Assembly (NCBI GenBank): GCA_028278425.1
Contig: JANQEJ010000284.1
Coordinates: 16,649 to 80,648 of the forward strand
Direction: 5' to 3'
Length of the DNA stretch: 64,000 nucleotides
From: Planctomycetota bacterium
Lineage (GTDB): Bacteria; Planctomycetota; UBA1135; GCA-002686595
The notes under the pieces were generated by a model that did not search any database, was not told the DNA's origin, and saw nothing but the letters and a program-made list of their open reading frames with translations. Below are positions 8,073-16,763 of the stretch, one piece after another. Both the position numbers and the translations under genes were made by a program. Within the stretch, counting starts at the first letter, position 1, and every line of letters begins with the position of its first letter.

Positions 8073-9848
8073 TTACCCCCCTGCGTCCCAGACGAGGTGG
8101 ACCAAGGTCTCCCCGGGCTTCGGGTCAGGCTCCGCCTCGGCGGTGAACACGCGCAGACGCCCTTCCGCGAGGGCGAAGAGCGGAATCGCGTGGTCGCCGT
8201 GACGTTCTCGAAAGGCCGCGTAGTCGAACTCTTCGGTGAGCGGCGTCGCCTTCACCACCGCGCCGGCGCGGTAACGCGCGTTGAGATCCCAGAAGGAGAG
8301 CCCTTTTTCAAAAAGGACACGGCCGCGCAGGTGGGCGGACATCTCCTGGCCGGCGGCGGCCTCCTCCGGGGACGGGGCGAGCTGGTACACCTCGGAGCGG
8401 CCGAAGGTGGACGTGAACTCGAGCGCGGTCAGGGCGTTGACCTCGTCGTTCGACGTCATCGCCAGGATCCTCCCGATCCCGCCCAGGTCGCAGCCGTGCA
8501 GCTCCTCCGAGAGCACGTTGCCGTGCCAGACCGGGAGGCCCTCCAGGCGGGCCGCGCGGACGTTCTCGCGATTCGTGTCCACGAGGAGCACGTCGAACCC
8601 CTGATCGCGCAGCACCGCCGCGACCGCGCGGCCCCACCCGTGCGCGCCCACGATGAGGACGCCCTCCGGGTGCGACCGGGACAGTCCGAGCAGGCGCGCG
8701 AGCGGCCCCGCGGTCAGCCCGTACACGGCCACGGTGGCCACGATGACGAGGAACATCACGGAGACCAGGCGCTCGGGCTCGGGATAGAGGCTCTGCTCGA
8801 GCTCGATCGCGAAGACCGAAGCCACCGCGGCGGCGACGATGCCGCGCGGCGCCATCCAGGAGACGAAGACCTTCTCGCGCCAGCTCAGCCCGGTCCGCAG
8901 AGTGGCGACGAACACGCTCGCCGGACGCACGACCAGGATCAGGAGCCCGACGAAGAGGAAGCTCTGCAGGTCGGGCTGCAGGAACGCCGCGGCGGGGACC
9001 CGCGCGGACAGCAGGATGAAGAGCGACGAGATCAGGAGCACCCGCAGGTTCTCCTTGAACTCGAGGATGTGCTCGATCGCCACGAAGCGCTGGTTGGCGA
9101 GCACGACGCCCATCACGGTCACCGCCAGGAGCCCGGTCTCGTGCAGGACGGCGTTGGACGCGACGAAGGAGGCGATGCCGAGCGCCAGCGCCACGGGATT
9201 CTGCAGGTAGTCGGGCACCAGGAAGCGGCGCATCAGGAGGACCAGCGCGCCGGCGGCGAGCGCGCCGAAGAGGCCGCCGACGATCGCCGCCGTCAGCGCG
9301 CCCGCGACGGCGGCGAAGACGGCCTGCTCGGCGTCGGCGAGCACGATCCCGCGGAACACGAGCACGGCCACGATCGCGCCGATCGGGTCGTTGACGATCC
9401 CCTCCCAGCGGATCACGGCGGCGACCGAACCGCTCGGCCGCACGTGGCGCAGGAGCGGCAGGATGACGGTCGGCCCGGTGACGATCAGGATCGCTCCGAG
9501 GAGCAGCGCGAGCCCCGGCTCGAAACCGAGGACGTAGTGCGCGGCGAGCGTCACGCCGCCCCAGGTCAGCGGCGCGCCAAAGAGGATCAGGTTCCGCGTC
9601 GCGGCGCGCACGCCGGCGAGCTCGCGAAACCGCAGCGACATCCCGCCCTCGAGCAGGATGACGGCCACCGCAAGCGACACGACGGGGAACAGCGCGTCGC
9701 CGAAGAGCTCATCGGGATCGAGCCATCCCGTCGCCGGTCCGGCCAGAAAGCCGATCAGGAGCAGGAGCAGGATCGACGGCAGGCGCAGCTTCCACGCCAG
9801 GAGCTGCGCGGCGACGCCGAGCACAAGGATGGCGGCAATGCCGACCAT
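8073..9848 (-). CDS. CPA1-type cation:proton antiporter with TrkA-N domain
   Basis: A 591-residue inner-membrane protein. Residues 1-~390 form about 12 hydrophobic helices of the Na+/H+ exchanger fold, including the transport-core segment WEGIVNDPIGAIVAVL with the conserved Asn-Asp pair. The soluble C-terminus begins with a Rossmann nucleotide-binding motif (VLIVGAHGWGRAVAAVL), the TrkA-N domain that usually senses NAD(H) or nucleotides and gates transport. It probably exchanges Na+ or K+ for protons in pH or ion homeostasis. It is the first gene of the minus-strand run leading into the two secreted paralogs. Confidence 0.9.
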   Translation of the reverse strand: MVGIAAILVLGVAAQLLAWKLRLPSILLLLLIGFLAGPATGWLDPDELFGDALFPVVSLAVAVILLEGGMSLRFRELAGVRAATRNLILFGAPLTWGGVTLAAHYVLGFEPGLALLLGAILIVTGPTVILPLLRHVRPSGSVAAVIRWEGIVNDPIGAIVAVLVFRGIVLADAEQAVFAAVAGALTAAIVGGLFGALAAGALVLLMRRFLVPDYLQNPVALALGIASFVASNAVLHETGLLAVTVMGVVLANQRFVAIEHILEFKENLRVLLISSLFILLSARVPAAAFLQPDLQSFLFVGLLILVVRPASVFVATLRTGLSWREKVFVSWMAPRGIVAAAVASVFAIELEQSLYPEPERLVSVMFLVIVATVAVYGLTAGPLARLLGLSRSHPEGVLIVGAHGWGRAVAAVLRDQGFDVLLVDTNRENVRAARLEGLPVWHGNVLSEELHGCDLGGIGRILAMTSNDEVNALTALEFTSTFGRSEVYQLAPSPEEAAAGQEMSAHLRGRVLFEKGLSFWDLNARYRAGAVVKATPLTEEFDYAAFRERHGDHAIPLFALAEGRLRVFTAEAEPDPKPGETLVHLVWDAGG

Positions 9849-9934
9849 GGGCGCGCAAAGCTAAGCAGATGGACGGTCCAACGGAAAGGGGGGTGGGGTC
9901 GGGCGCGCAGCTAATGATCCGCTCTGCGAGAATG

Positions 9935-10280
9935 CTAACGACCCCGTGCAGCCCCTGCGCGCCCTCGCCGCACGAGGAGGGATGTGACCAGGCCGGTCAC
10001 TACCAGCACCGTGACGAGCGGCAAGGCCTGGAAGGCGAGCATTGGACCCGTACCTTCGTTCGAGTCGATTCGCGCACCTGCCGGCTCGGGGAAGCCCGCG
10101 AACAGGTGTACAGCTCCCGTTGAAGAGATACACCGCCCCCGCCGCGGCAACGGCGACCAACGCGTCGGTGTCTCTTGGACCCCCGACAATCACGTTGTTG
10201 CCGGCGGTCGCGATGGCTTGGCCGAAACCGTCGGTCGTGGTGATGGTTCGCCGTCCCCGCGATTCTGGTACTGGTGCCAC
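9935..10280 (-). pseudogene. Remnant of an FG-GAP-repeat surface protein with C-terminal membrane anchor
   Basis: Two minus-strand frames each carry part of one gene. One encodes an FG-GAP repeat (DGFGQAIATAGNNVIVGGPRD then GAVYLFN). The other carries a similar strand (GAVHLFAGF) followed by a hydrophobic segment with an Arg tail (LPLVTVLVVTGLV, RRGRAG), typical of a C-terminal cell-surface anchor. The frame changes between the two near-identical GAVxLF segments (about 10100-10140), consistent with a deletion between repeats. No start or signal peptide is present upstream. I read this as a truncated, frameshifted pseudogene. The rest of 9849-10500 holds no supported gene. Confidence 0.55.
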
Positions 10281-10506
10281 ACGATCGTGCCGCATCCACG
10301 AGTTTCCCGGGGATGGTCCGGTTCATTGTGTCCACTCGAGATCCTGAAGTCGGGTGCGGTCGCATGCGTGAGCGAGGGAGTCAATTTCACCGAGAAAGAG
10401 TGTCGATTTGTGCGGTCATCATCGTGGTGTACGACAGAGGGCTGTGAGGACGCGCAGACATGGACCGACGGGAGGGAGTCCCAACCCAGGGCGTTGCAGC
10501 GATGAC

Positions 10507-11178
10507 TTGATCGTCAGTGTCCGGTCGCGTGACGGCGTGTGGAGCCATGGCGGAAGGGCACCGTACACGAACATCGGAATCGCCTTGGTGGAGTTCCCGA
10601 TAGCGGTGGCGCCGAACTATGTCTTGGCCGAGCGCGTGGCGTTGGTCTTTTCGAGCACCGATCTGGCCCCACTCACCGTTCACGGTCGGGTGCTGTCTGC
10701 AGGGCAGGACGAACACGGGCGCCACTACCTCTTTGAACTGAGCGCCCAGGGTGAGGAAACGTTGCTCGCTCGCAGCCGGCAGGCCTTTCGCGTTCGCCCT
10801 ATCGCTCGCTCGCCGATACACGTCACGCTGCACGGGCAGCAGAGCCAGCACACGGCAACAGGCACGATGGAGGACATCTCGCTGTCCGGCATTGGGATAC
10901 TGCTTGCGCTTGCGGCGGAACAGAAGCTCTACAGCGACTGGTCGGTCGATCTGTCTTTTCCCCTACCGGGAGACCCAGCGCCAGTCGAGCTAGCGGGACT
11001 CGTGCGCCATCGGCGTATGCATGGCGGACAGATCCGATATGGCATTGAGTTCGACGCGCAGCGCAGTCCCGACTTCAGGGCCCAGACTCAGAAGGTCAAC
11101 GCCTATGTCCTTCAACGGCAACGCGAGACCATGCAGCAGCTCAGAGCCGCACGAGACCAGCACACGCCGGACCCGTAA
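10507..11178 (+). CDS. PilZ-domain c-di-GMP-binding protein
   Basis: The C-terminal half contains both PilZ signatures: RxxxR as RQAFR and DxSxxG as DISLSG, followed by YGIEFD. This is expected to bind cyclic di-GMP. The N-terminal ~100 residues look like the YcgR-type beta domain that precedes PilZ in flagellar or motility regulators. The start is uncertain: TTG 10507 gives 223 residues, while an upstream in-frame ATG at 10408 would add 33 implausible residues, and neither has a good ribosome binding site. Codon use is visibly less GC-rich than in the neighbours. It sits between a broken gene and a transposase fragment, so transfer is likely. Confidence 0.8.
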   Translation: MIVSVRSRDGVWSHGGRAPYTNIGIALVEFPIAVAPNYVLAERVALVFSSTDLAPLTVHGRVLSAGQDEHGRHYLFELSAQGEETLLARSRQAFRVRPIARSPIHVTLHGQQSQHTATGTMEDISLSGIGILLALAAEQKLYSDWSVDLSFPLPGDPAPVELAGLVRHRRMHGGQIRYGIEFDAQRSPDFRAQTQKVNAYVLQRQRETMQQLRAARDQHTPDP

Positions 11179-11207
11179 TCCGTTGACAGGCGCCGCTAAT
11201 TCGTTGT

Positions 11208-11450
11208 GACATCCGGCTGGAAGTGCAGTCGACGGCGCAGGATCTGCTGGAGCAGGAAGTGACCGAGCACCTGGGCCGACGGCGCTACGAGCGACAGGGA
11301 TCGGAGAAGAAGGGGTACCGAAACGGCTGCGGCAAGTCGCGCAAGGTGTCGCTTTCCTGCGGCACGATCGAGGTCCGCCGCCGCCGAGCGCGCGACCTGG
11401 AAGAGCGTTTCGAGAGCCGGATCCTGCCAAGAAAGGAGCCCACCACCTGA
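11208..11450 (+). pseudogene. N-terminal fragment of an IS256-family (mutator-type) transposase
   Basis: About 80 residues resemble the N-terminus of IS256 transposases: LLEQEVTEHLGRRRYERQG, then GYRNGCGKSRKV, then IEVRRRRARDLEERFESRIL. The frame ends at 11450, before any of the catalytic DDE residues, and an in-frame stop at 11184 closes it upstream. No inverted repeats are evident. It marks an old insertion and deletion next to the PilZ gene. Confidence 0.75.
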
Positions 11451-11466
11451 CGCGGCGGCGGGCTCC
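11435..11466 (-). terminator. Probable terminator of the third secreted paralog
   Basis: On the minus strand a 7-bp stem (GGAGCCC/GGGCTCC, 11435-11441 with 11460-11466) and ~18-nt loop is followed by a short T-rich run (TTTCTT). It begins 24 bases past the stop of the gene ending at 11490. The stem is short, so confidence is moderate. Confidence 0.4.
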
Positions 11467-11489
11467 CTGCCCTGGATGCCTCCCTGGGG

Positions 11490-13133
11490 CTAGGGGCAGT
11501 CGGAGATGGCGTCGCCGAGGCGGACCCGCAGACCGTTGGTCAGGTTCGCAAGCCCGGCGAACGGACCGCCGAGCTCGAAGCCGGCGCCTTGGAAGTTGGC
11601 GTGCGTGCCCTCGAAGGACGGTGAGCTCGGCACCGCGAAGTTGTAGGTCGCCACGCCGGACCCGTCGGTCGTCGTCATCGCGAACACGAACGCTCCGGAG
11701 CCGATGCTCCCGGCGAACCATTGCGTGCAGCTTCCGCCGAGGGCCACGCTGCCGTCCGCCGAAGCGGCCACGACGAGGTGCGGCTGGCTCGGGTCGTTGC
11801 CGGAGGACTCCAAACCGAAGTTCGGGTTGCCGAGCGTCGCCTGCGGCGGGGAGCCGATGGCGTACAGCAGCGGGAAGTCACCGGAGGCGCAGCCGTCGCC
11901 GAGATAGACGTTGTAGAGCCCCTGCGGCGTCGAGGTACTGACCGAGAGCGTGCCCGTGCCGCCGAGACCGCCGGCGAACTGCACGAGGTCGGCCGAGGCG
12001 GTGACCGGCGCGGCGTCGCTGTCGAACCAGAAGTTGTAGATCGTGTTCCACCGGAGCGGGTTGCCCGTGGTCGAGAAGTCGATCGACGTCCCGTTGACCG
12101 CGATGTTCCAGTCGTTGACCGCCTCGTCGTCGATGTCGCTGAAGCCGGCGTTCAGCACGCGCGCGTCGGGGCACACCGGGATCGAGAAGGACTCGATGCC
12201 GCTGTAGTTGTCGCGGTTCTGGACCGCGTACTCGTAGCGGTAGAGCCCCTCGACCGGGCCGGTGACCTTCACCCCGACGTAGATGCGGCCGTCGTCGTTG
12301 CCGTTCTTGACCGACGTGACCGTCGCCCCGGACCAGCGGTTCAGGACGGAGCCGTTGGCGAACGTGCTCGTCGAAGGCGTGCTCCACTTGTTCCCGTTCC
12401 AGCTCGGGTTGAACTTCCGGCTGCCCCAGTTGTTCTCGCGCTCGAGCTCCGGCTCGCCGCGGATGACGTAGTAGCCCTGGTAGTAGAAGTCCCCGGAAAC
12501 CAGGAACTCGGAGTCAGGGATGTTGATCCGGTGGCCCACCGGGAGCAGCGCCTGGGCCATCGGAACGGTCAGGCTGCGGACGCCGTCGCAGTCCTGCGGC
12601 GGCGAGACCGCCGGCTCGCCCATGTCGAAGTGCGAGCAGAACCTGCTCCATTCGCCGAGCCAGGGGTCGATCTCCTGCGGCGGAGCGAGCCAGTAGTTGT
12701 CCCCGTTGTTCGTGATCCCGTAGGTGTCCGAACAGCCGAGGCCCAGCACGTCGCCGCCGCCGAAGGGGGGCTCCTGGCAGGTGTCGCAGAAGTTGTCGGT
12801 CAGCGCGAAGAAGCCGTGCTTGACGAAGCTGTAGTCGGAGATCTGCTGGAAGCGACCGTTGCTCTCGCGCACGACGAGGAACGCGATGAACGGGTGATCC
12901 TCTTGCATCGGCGCTTCCCACGGGACCTTGACCGAGCCCTTGTTGCAGGACGTCGTCGCCATCGCCACGCCGCTCACTCCGTTGGGAAAGGCGCCCATCC
13001 GGTCCATCGCCGAGATCAGATCCATCTTGGCGAGAGAAACGTCGGTTCCGGGGATCTCGTTCGCCTGTGCAAACGCGACGTCGCCGAGCGCAACGGTGGC
13101 TACGAAGGCAGCAAGTGAAGCCAGCCTGATCAT
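11490..13133 (-). CDS. Secreted Cys-containing protein, paralog copy 3
   Basis: A 547-residue exported protein with the same motif order as the copies at 4779 and 6428: ANEIPGTDV after the signal peptide, CDTCQEPPFGGGDVLGLGC, NYWLAPPQEIDPWLGEW, VIRGEPELERENNWGS, and ending GDAISDCP. I start at ATG 13133 (MIRLASLAAFVATVALG), which gives a normal signal peptide; an upstream ATG at 13187 would add 18 Pro-rich residues. It is separated from the other two copies by the antiporter and the transposon scar, and is transcribed alone. Function unknown; the Cys pattern suggests disulphides. Confidence 0.85.
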   Translation of the reverse strand: MIRLASLAAFVATVALGDVAFAQANEIPGTDVSLAKMDLISAMDRMGAFPNGVSGVAMATTSCNKGSVKVPWEAPMQEDHPFIAFLVVRESNGRFQQISDYSFVKHGFFALTDNFCDTCQEPPFGGGDVLGLGCSDTYGITNNGDNYWLAPPQEIDPWLGEWSRFCSHFDMGEPAVSPPQDCDGVRSLTVPMAQALLPVGHRINIPDSEFLVSGDFYYQGYYVIRGEPELERENNWGSRKFNPSWNGNKWSTPSTSTFANGSVLNRWSGATVTSVKNGNDDGRIYVGVKVTGPVEGLYRYEYAVQNRDNYSGIESFSIPVCPDARVLNAGFSDIDDEAVNDWNIAVNGTSIDFSTTGNPLRWNTIYNFWFDSDAAPVTASADLVQFAGGLGGTGTLSVSTSTPQGLYNVYLGDGCASGDFPLLYAIGSPPQATLGNPNFGLESSGNDPSQPHLVVAASADGSVALGGSCTQWFAGSIGSGAFVFAMTTTDGSGVATYNFAVPSSPSFEGTHANFQGAGFELGGPFAGLANLTNGLRVRLGDAISDCP

Positions 13134-13153
13134 GAGGAAGTTCTTTCCGAGAT

Positions 13154-13172
13154 GGGGCCAGGGGGGGCCGGG
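13154..13172 (+). other. Potential G-quadruplex in a divergent intergenic region
   Basis: Four G-tracts (GGGG CCA GGG G GGG CC GGG) with loops of 3, 1 and 2 bases lie between the divergent genes starting at 13133 (minus) and 13280 (plus). A further 8-G run follows at 13188. It may simply reflect high GC. Confidence 0.3.
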
Positions 13173-13279
13173 AGCGATGAGGACCACGGGGGGGGTGACT
13201 CATTGCAACCGGGGCCACCAGGGCGAGCAAGGCGGAAACCTCGGATCGACCGTATGGAGAGAGTGAAGCAACCCTCATC

Positions 13280-14740
13280 ATGAGGATCGTGAGGCTCGCC
13301 TGGCCGTTCCGCCCGTTCGGGCTCGCCGGACTCCTCCTCGCCGCGTGCGCCGCTCCACGGGACCTTCCGGTGGAACACGTCATTACGTTCGACGGGGAAG
13401 GCGACCCGGTGGTTCCGCGCGAAGGCGTGCTGCGTCACGTTTCGTCGTTCCGGCGCGCCGAGCGCGAGGAGTACCACGACCACGTCGAGCTCATGCTCGA
13501 AGCCATGCTGGCGGGCGCGCCGCGGGCTCCGGACGGCCGCCGCCGCGTGCTGATCTTCCTGCACGGCGGCCTGAACCGGCTGAACTATTCCTCCGGTCGC
13601 TCCACCGAGCTGCGCGATCCGATCCTCGTGGACGGGTCCTGGCCGATCTTCCTGCAGTGGGACTCGTCGCTGCTCTCGTCCTACGCGGACCATCTGTTCT
13701 TCGTGCGCCAGGGGGAGGACTGGGGCGGCTTCGGCGTGCCGCTCTTCCCCCTCTACCTCGCCGGCGATCTCGGGCGTGGCATCGCCAACCTGCCGCTCGT
13801 CGCGGTGTCGCAGTCGAGCTCGTTCTTCAAGAGCCTGCCGGGCATCCTGGTCGGCGAGCAGCGGGCGATGGGCCGCGTGCTGGACCGTCTGGGCCTGCCG
13901 GATCCTTCCGGGCTCTTCGCGGAGGCGGGGGAGACGGCCGAGTTCGACCCGGTCGACGCGGAGGGCGAAGTGGTCCCGATCGACATCTGGGTCGGCGAGG
14001 ACACGCAGTCCGGGCTCGGGTTCACGCTCGACCTCCTGTCCCGCACGGTGACGTATCCGATCAAGCTCCTCCAGGAACCCTTCCTCGCGGGCGTCGGTCC
14101 TCCGGCCTGGGACATCATGCAGCGGCGCGTGTACCTGCTCTTCCATTCGGAGCGCGAGTTCCGCTCCGGCCTCGCGCGGCCTAGCGTGCGCGGGTTGCCC
14201 CATTTCCTTCGCCGGCTGCGCGAGGTTCAGGAGAGCGAGGGCCTCGAGATCACGCTGGTCGCGCACAGCATGGGGACCATCGTCGCCAACGAGATCCTCC
14301 GCGCGGAACCGCGGCTCGAGATCGACGCGATCGTCTACATGGCCGCCGCGTGCAGCCTGCGCCAGTACGAGTCCACCGTCTTCCCCTACCTGCACGACAA
14401 CCCGCGGACGGAGATGTACCACTTGACGCTGCACCCCAAGGGCGAGGTGCGCGAAAAGCAGATCCTCGACCTGACCACGCGCGGCTCGCTCCTGGTGTGG
14501 GTCGACGGTTTCCTCGCCCGGCCGCTCACGCCCCTGGACCGCGTCGCCGGCAACTTCAGCAACCTGGTCCTCGCCGTCCACCGGATCCCCGACGACCTCC
14601 GCCCGCGCATCCACGTCAAGGCCTTCCCCACCGGCGGCGGCGCCCCCGCCGAGGCGCCGACGAAGCACGCGCACTTCACCGAGCGGGAGTTCTGGACGGA
14701 GGAGTTCCGGGAGAACCCGCCGCCGGCGCTGGATCTCTGA
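13280..14740 (+). CDS. Alpha/beta-hydrolase lipoprotein
   Basis: A 486-residue protein with a lipoprotein signal (lipobox LLLAAC at ~20-25), so it is probably anchored in a membrane facing the periplasm. The core has an oxyanion-type strand (VLIFLHGGLN) and a nucleophile elbow VAHSMGT with Ser330, the alpha/beta-hydrolase signature. The ~100 residues between these are a long insertion. By fold it could be a lipase, esterase or related hydrolase; the substrate is unknown. It is transcribed divergently from the third secreted paralog. No operon partner is tightly linked, since the next gene starts 160 bases later. Confidence 0.75.
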   Translation: MRIVRLAWPFRPFGLAGLLLAACAAPRDLPVEHVITFDGEGDPVVPREGVLRHVSSFRRAEREEYHDHVELMLEAMLAGAPRAPDGRRRVLIFLHGGLNRLNYSSGRSTELRDPILVDGSWPIFLQWDSSLLSSYADHLFFVRQGEDWGGFGVPLFPLYLAGDLGRGIANLPLVAVSQSSSFFKSLPGILVGEQRAMGRVLDRLGLPDPSGLFAEAGETAEFDPVDAEGEVVPIDIWVGEDTQSGLGFTLDLLSRTVTYPIKLLQEPFLAGVGPPAWDIMQRRVYLLFHSEREFRSGLARPSVRGLPHFLRRLREVQESEGLEITLVAHSMGTIVANEILRAEPRLEIDAIVYMAAACSLRQYESTVFPYLHDNPRTEMYHLTLHPKGEVREKQILDLTTRGSLLVWVDGFLARPLTPLDRVAGNFSNLVLAVHRIPDDLRPRIHVKAFPTGGGAPAEAPTKHAHFTEREFWTEEFRENPPPALDL

Positions 14741-14900
14741 TCCCCCCGCCTTTTTTGGCCGTAGAATCCCCATTTTCTGGCAGGAGGGCCGGGGCGGCGT
14801 ACATCCAGGACGCAGGGTCCGCGGGGCGGCGACGGTTTCCCGACTTTCCCGCGCATCTCCGCCCCCGCCGAGTACATCTCGAGACGGAGAAGCCTCCGCC

Positions 14901-15680
14901 ATGGCTCGAATCTCAAAGACCCGGAAAATCGCGCTCTCCGCACGCGCGTTCTCCGCAACGGAGCAGCCGGTCTTCGAGGTGCTCCGGGATCTCAGCGGGT
15001 CGAAGCTTCCCGAGCCGGCGGGCACCTTCGGGATGGAGCTCCTCCTCGGAACGGAGCTCTTGGAGCGCGTCGACCGCGAGACGCCCATCGACAGCCTGCA
15101 GGTCGGGAACGACGTCTACCACTTCCGGCGTGCGTTCGCGCAACGACTCCTCCCGGTCGGGGGCGGCTTCGAGTACTCGCTCGAGGGGTTCAAGCCGGAC
15201 ATCCGCGCGACGGCGCTCACCAAGGAGCTGGCGTTCCGCCGTTGGAAGGGCGAGTTTCACCAGCACTTCCAGAACCTCCTGAGCCTTCATTCCCACGCGC
15301 CGGAGGACACCTCGGACGCGGAGTGGAACGAGCTCCAGGAGAGCGTCGACGTCGACCGCTACCTCGACGAGAGCCCGGTGTGGGTCTCCCTCGTCGGCCG
15401 CATCGTCAAGCGGACGCCCACCGCCTTCTCCGTGCAGTGGGAGGCCGCCGAGGAAGTCGAATGGGTGGATCCGTTCGAGGCGCCCGGCGTCTTCGTCACC
15501 TTCGCCGAGGGCGAGCGTTTCGAGGCCGCCACGCTGCGCATCCCGGCGACCTGGGACCTGATCGAGATCGGCTCCTGCCATAGGCTCCCGGCCGAGGACG
15601 TGCTGGAAGACGACGAGCTGGCCGAGATCCTGCGCTCGACGCCGGGAAGCCGCCCCACATCGGGCGAAGCCTCCGCGTGA
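14901..15680 (+). CDS. Protein of unknown function coupled to a ComEC-like metallo-hydrolase
   Basis: A 259-residue soluble protein I do not recognise. There is no signal peptide or membrane helix. The first ~140 residues are mixed alpha/beta and Arg-rich (FRRAFAQRLL, FRRWKGEFHQHFQNLL). The C-terminal ~110 residues look beta-rich and acidic (VWVSLVGRIVKRTPTAFSVQ, WVDPFEAPGVFVTF), somewhat like a small OB- or SH3-type barrel; this is only an impression. Its stop overlaps the start of the next gene (GTGA), so the two are translationally coupled and probably act together. Confidence 0.7.
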   Translation: MARISKTRKIALSARAFSATEQPVFEVLRDLSGSKLPEPAGTFGMELLLGTELLERVDRETPIDSLQVGNDVYHFRRAFAQRLLPVGGGFEYSLEGFKPDIRATALTKELAFRRWKGEFHQHFQNLLSLHSHAPEDTSDAEWNELQESVDVDRYLDESPVWVSLVGRIVKRTPTAFSVQWEAAEEVEWVDPFEAPGVFVTFAEGERFEAATLRIPATWDLIEIGSCHRLPAEDVLEDDELAEILRSTPGSRPTSGEASA

Positions 15681-16759
15681 CCGCGATCCTCGCGAGCTGC
15701 TACCTGCTCGACGTGGGACAGGGGACGGCCAACGTCATCCTGCTTCCCCACCGGCGCGCCATCGTGATCGACGGCGGACCCGTGAGCCGCAAGTCCAACG
15801 CGGTCCCGATGGCGCTGCTCGCCCGCCACCGGACGCAGCGCATCGAGCGGCTCGTCATCTCCCACAACGACGCCGACCACTCCCGCGGCGCCGTTCCGAT
15901 CCTGAACGCCTACCGCGACGACGTGGGTCTGGTCTATTGGCTCGAGGACCGCGACCTGTCCGACATCGACTGGCTGCAGCGTTTCCGGGGCACCTTCGAC
16001 AAGCCGGCGGAAGCGCGGAGGTACTTCCAACGGAAGTTCCGGCGCCTGGAAACGGACGAGGGGCGGCAAGCGATCTGGAACGACGCCGAGCTCGGACTGG
16101 AGCTCAACCTGCTGTACCCCGGCTTCGGCGACAACGTCGAGGCGAAGGGCGAGGGCGAGCCCAACGCCACGAGCGCCGTCGTCGAGCTGCGCGCGACGGG
16201 CGGCAACGTTCTGTTCCCCGGCGACGCGACGATGGAGGCCTTCGAGACCATCCACTCCCAGCTCGGCCGCCTCGAGTGCGACGTGCTCGCGGCGGCCCAC
16301 CACGGCGGCAAGCTGGCCGACTGGCCGGACGACTCCGACGGGGACGGGGAGCGGGAGGACCTCGAGCGGTTGTTCGGCGAGTACGTCTCCTGCAGCCAGG
16401 TGGCCGTGATGTCGGTCAGCACGAAGAACGGCCACGGGCATCCCCGCGAGGCCTACGTGAAGGCTGCGCGAGCGGCGGGTGCGAGCGTGATGTGTACGCA
16501 GATCACCGGCCGCCGGTGTTGCACCGAGGCGTCCAAGGTCTTTGGGCTCGGACGCGGGCTCCTGCCGTCGAAGCGCTACGAGCGGGTCAAGTCGCGCACC
16601 CACATCGAGCGCACGAGCGGCGACTTCGTCGGCTGCGCCGGGACGGTGAAGGCGCTCCTCCACGAAGACCACGTCCACGTCGACGGGATGGACGCGCACG
16701 CGGCCGCCGTCGATCGCTTCGCGCGCACCGCCGACGGCGAGCCTATTTGCCGCCCCTAG
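15677..16759 (+). CDS. ComEC-like metallo-beta-lactamase-fold hydrolase with Cys-containing tail
   Basis: A 360-residue cytoplasmic protein. The N-terminus matches the MBL domain of ComEC/Rec2: YLLDVGQGTANVILLP, then IDGGP, then HNDADHSRG (metal-binding HxDxDH), with later metal ligands in FPGDATMEAF and AAHHGGKL. This suggests a metal-dependent nuclease or phosphoesterase. It lacks the ComEC membrane channel, so it is not a DNA-uptake protein. The C-terminus adds a Cys-bearing region (CTQITGRRCC and GCAGT), perhaps a metal site. GTG start inside the stop of the upstream gene. A two-gene toxin- or defence-like unit is possible but speculative. Confidence 0.8.
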   Translation: MTAILASCYLLDVGQGTANVILLPHRRAIVIDGGPVSRKSNAVPMALLARHRTQRIERLVISHNDADHSRGAVPILNAYRDDVGLVYWLEDRDLSDIDWLQRFRGTFDKPAEARRYFQRKFRRLETDEGRQAIWNDAELGLELNLLYPGFGDNVEAKGEGEPNATSAVVELRATGGNVLFPGDATMEAFETIHSQLGRLECDVLAAAHHGGKLADWPDDSDGDGEREDLERLFGEYVSCSQVAVMSVSTKNGHGHPREAYVKAARAAGASVMCTQITGRRCCTEASKVFGLGRGLLPSKRYERVKSRTHIERTSGDFVGCAGTVKALLHEDHVHVDGMDAHAAAVDRFARTADGEPICRP

Positions 16760-16763
16760 CGTC

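Noticed and set aside
9861..10295. Treating the FG-GAP region as an intact small gene
   Set aside because: The repeat and anchor are in different frames, and no signal peptide or start precedes them.
11208..11450. Treating the transposase fragment as a functional insertion sequence
   Set aside because: It ends before the catalytic region, and terminal inverted repeats were not found.
14762..14767. TAGAAT as a -10 promoter element before the gene at 14901
   Set aside because: No -35-like element at suitable spacing; the distance to the start is about 135 bases.
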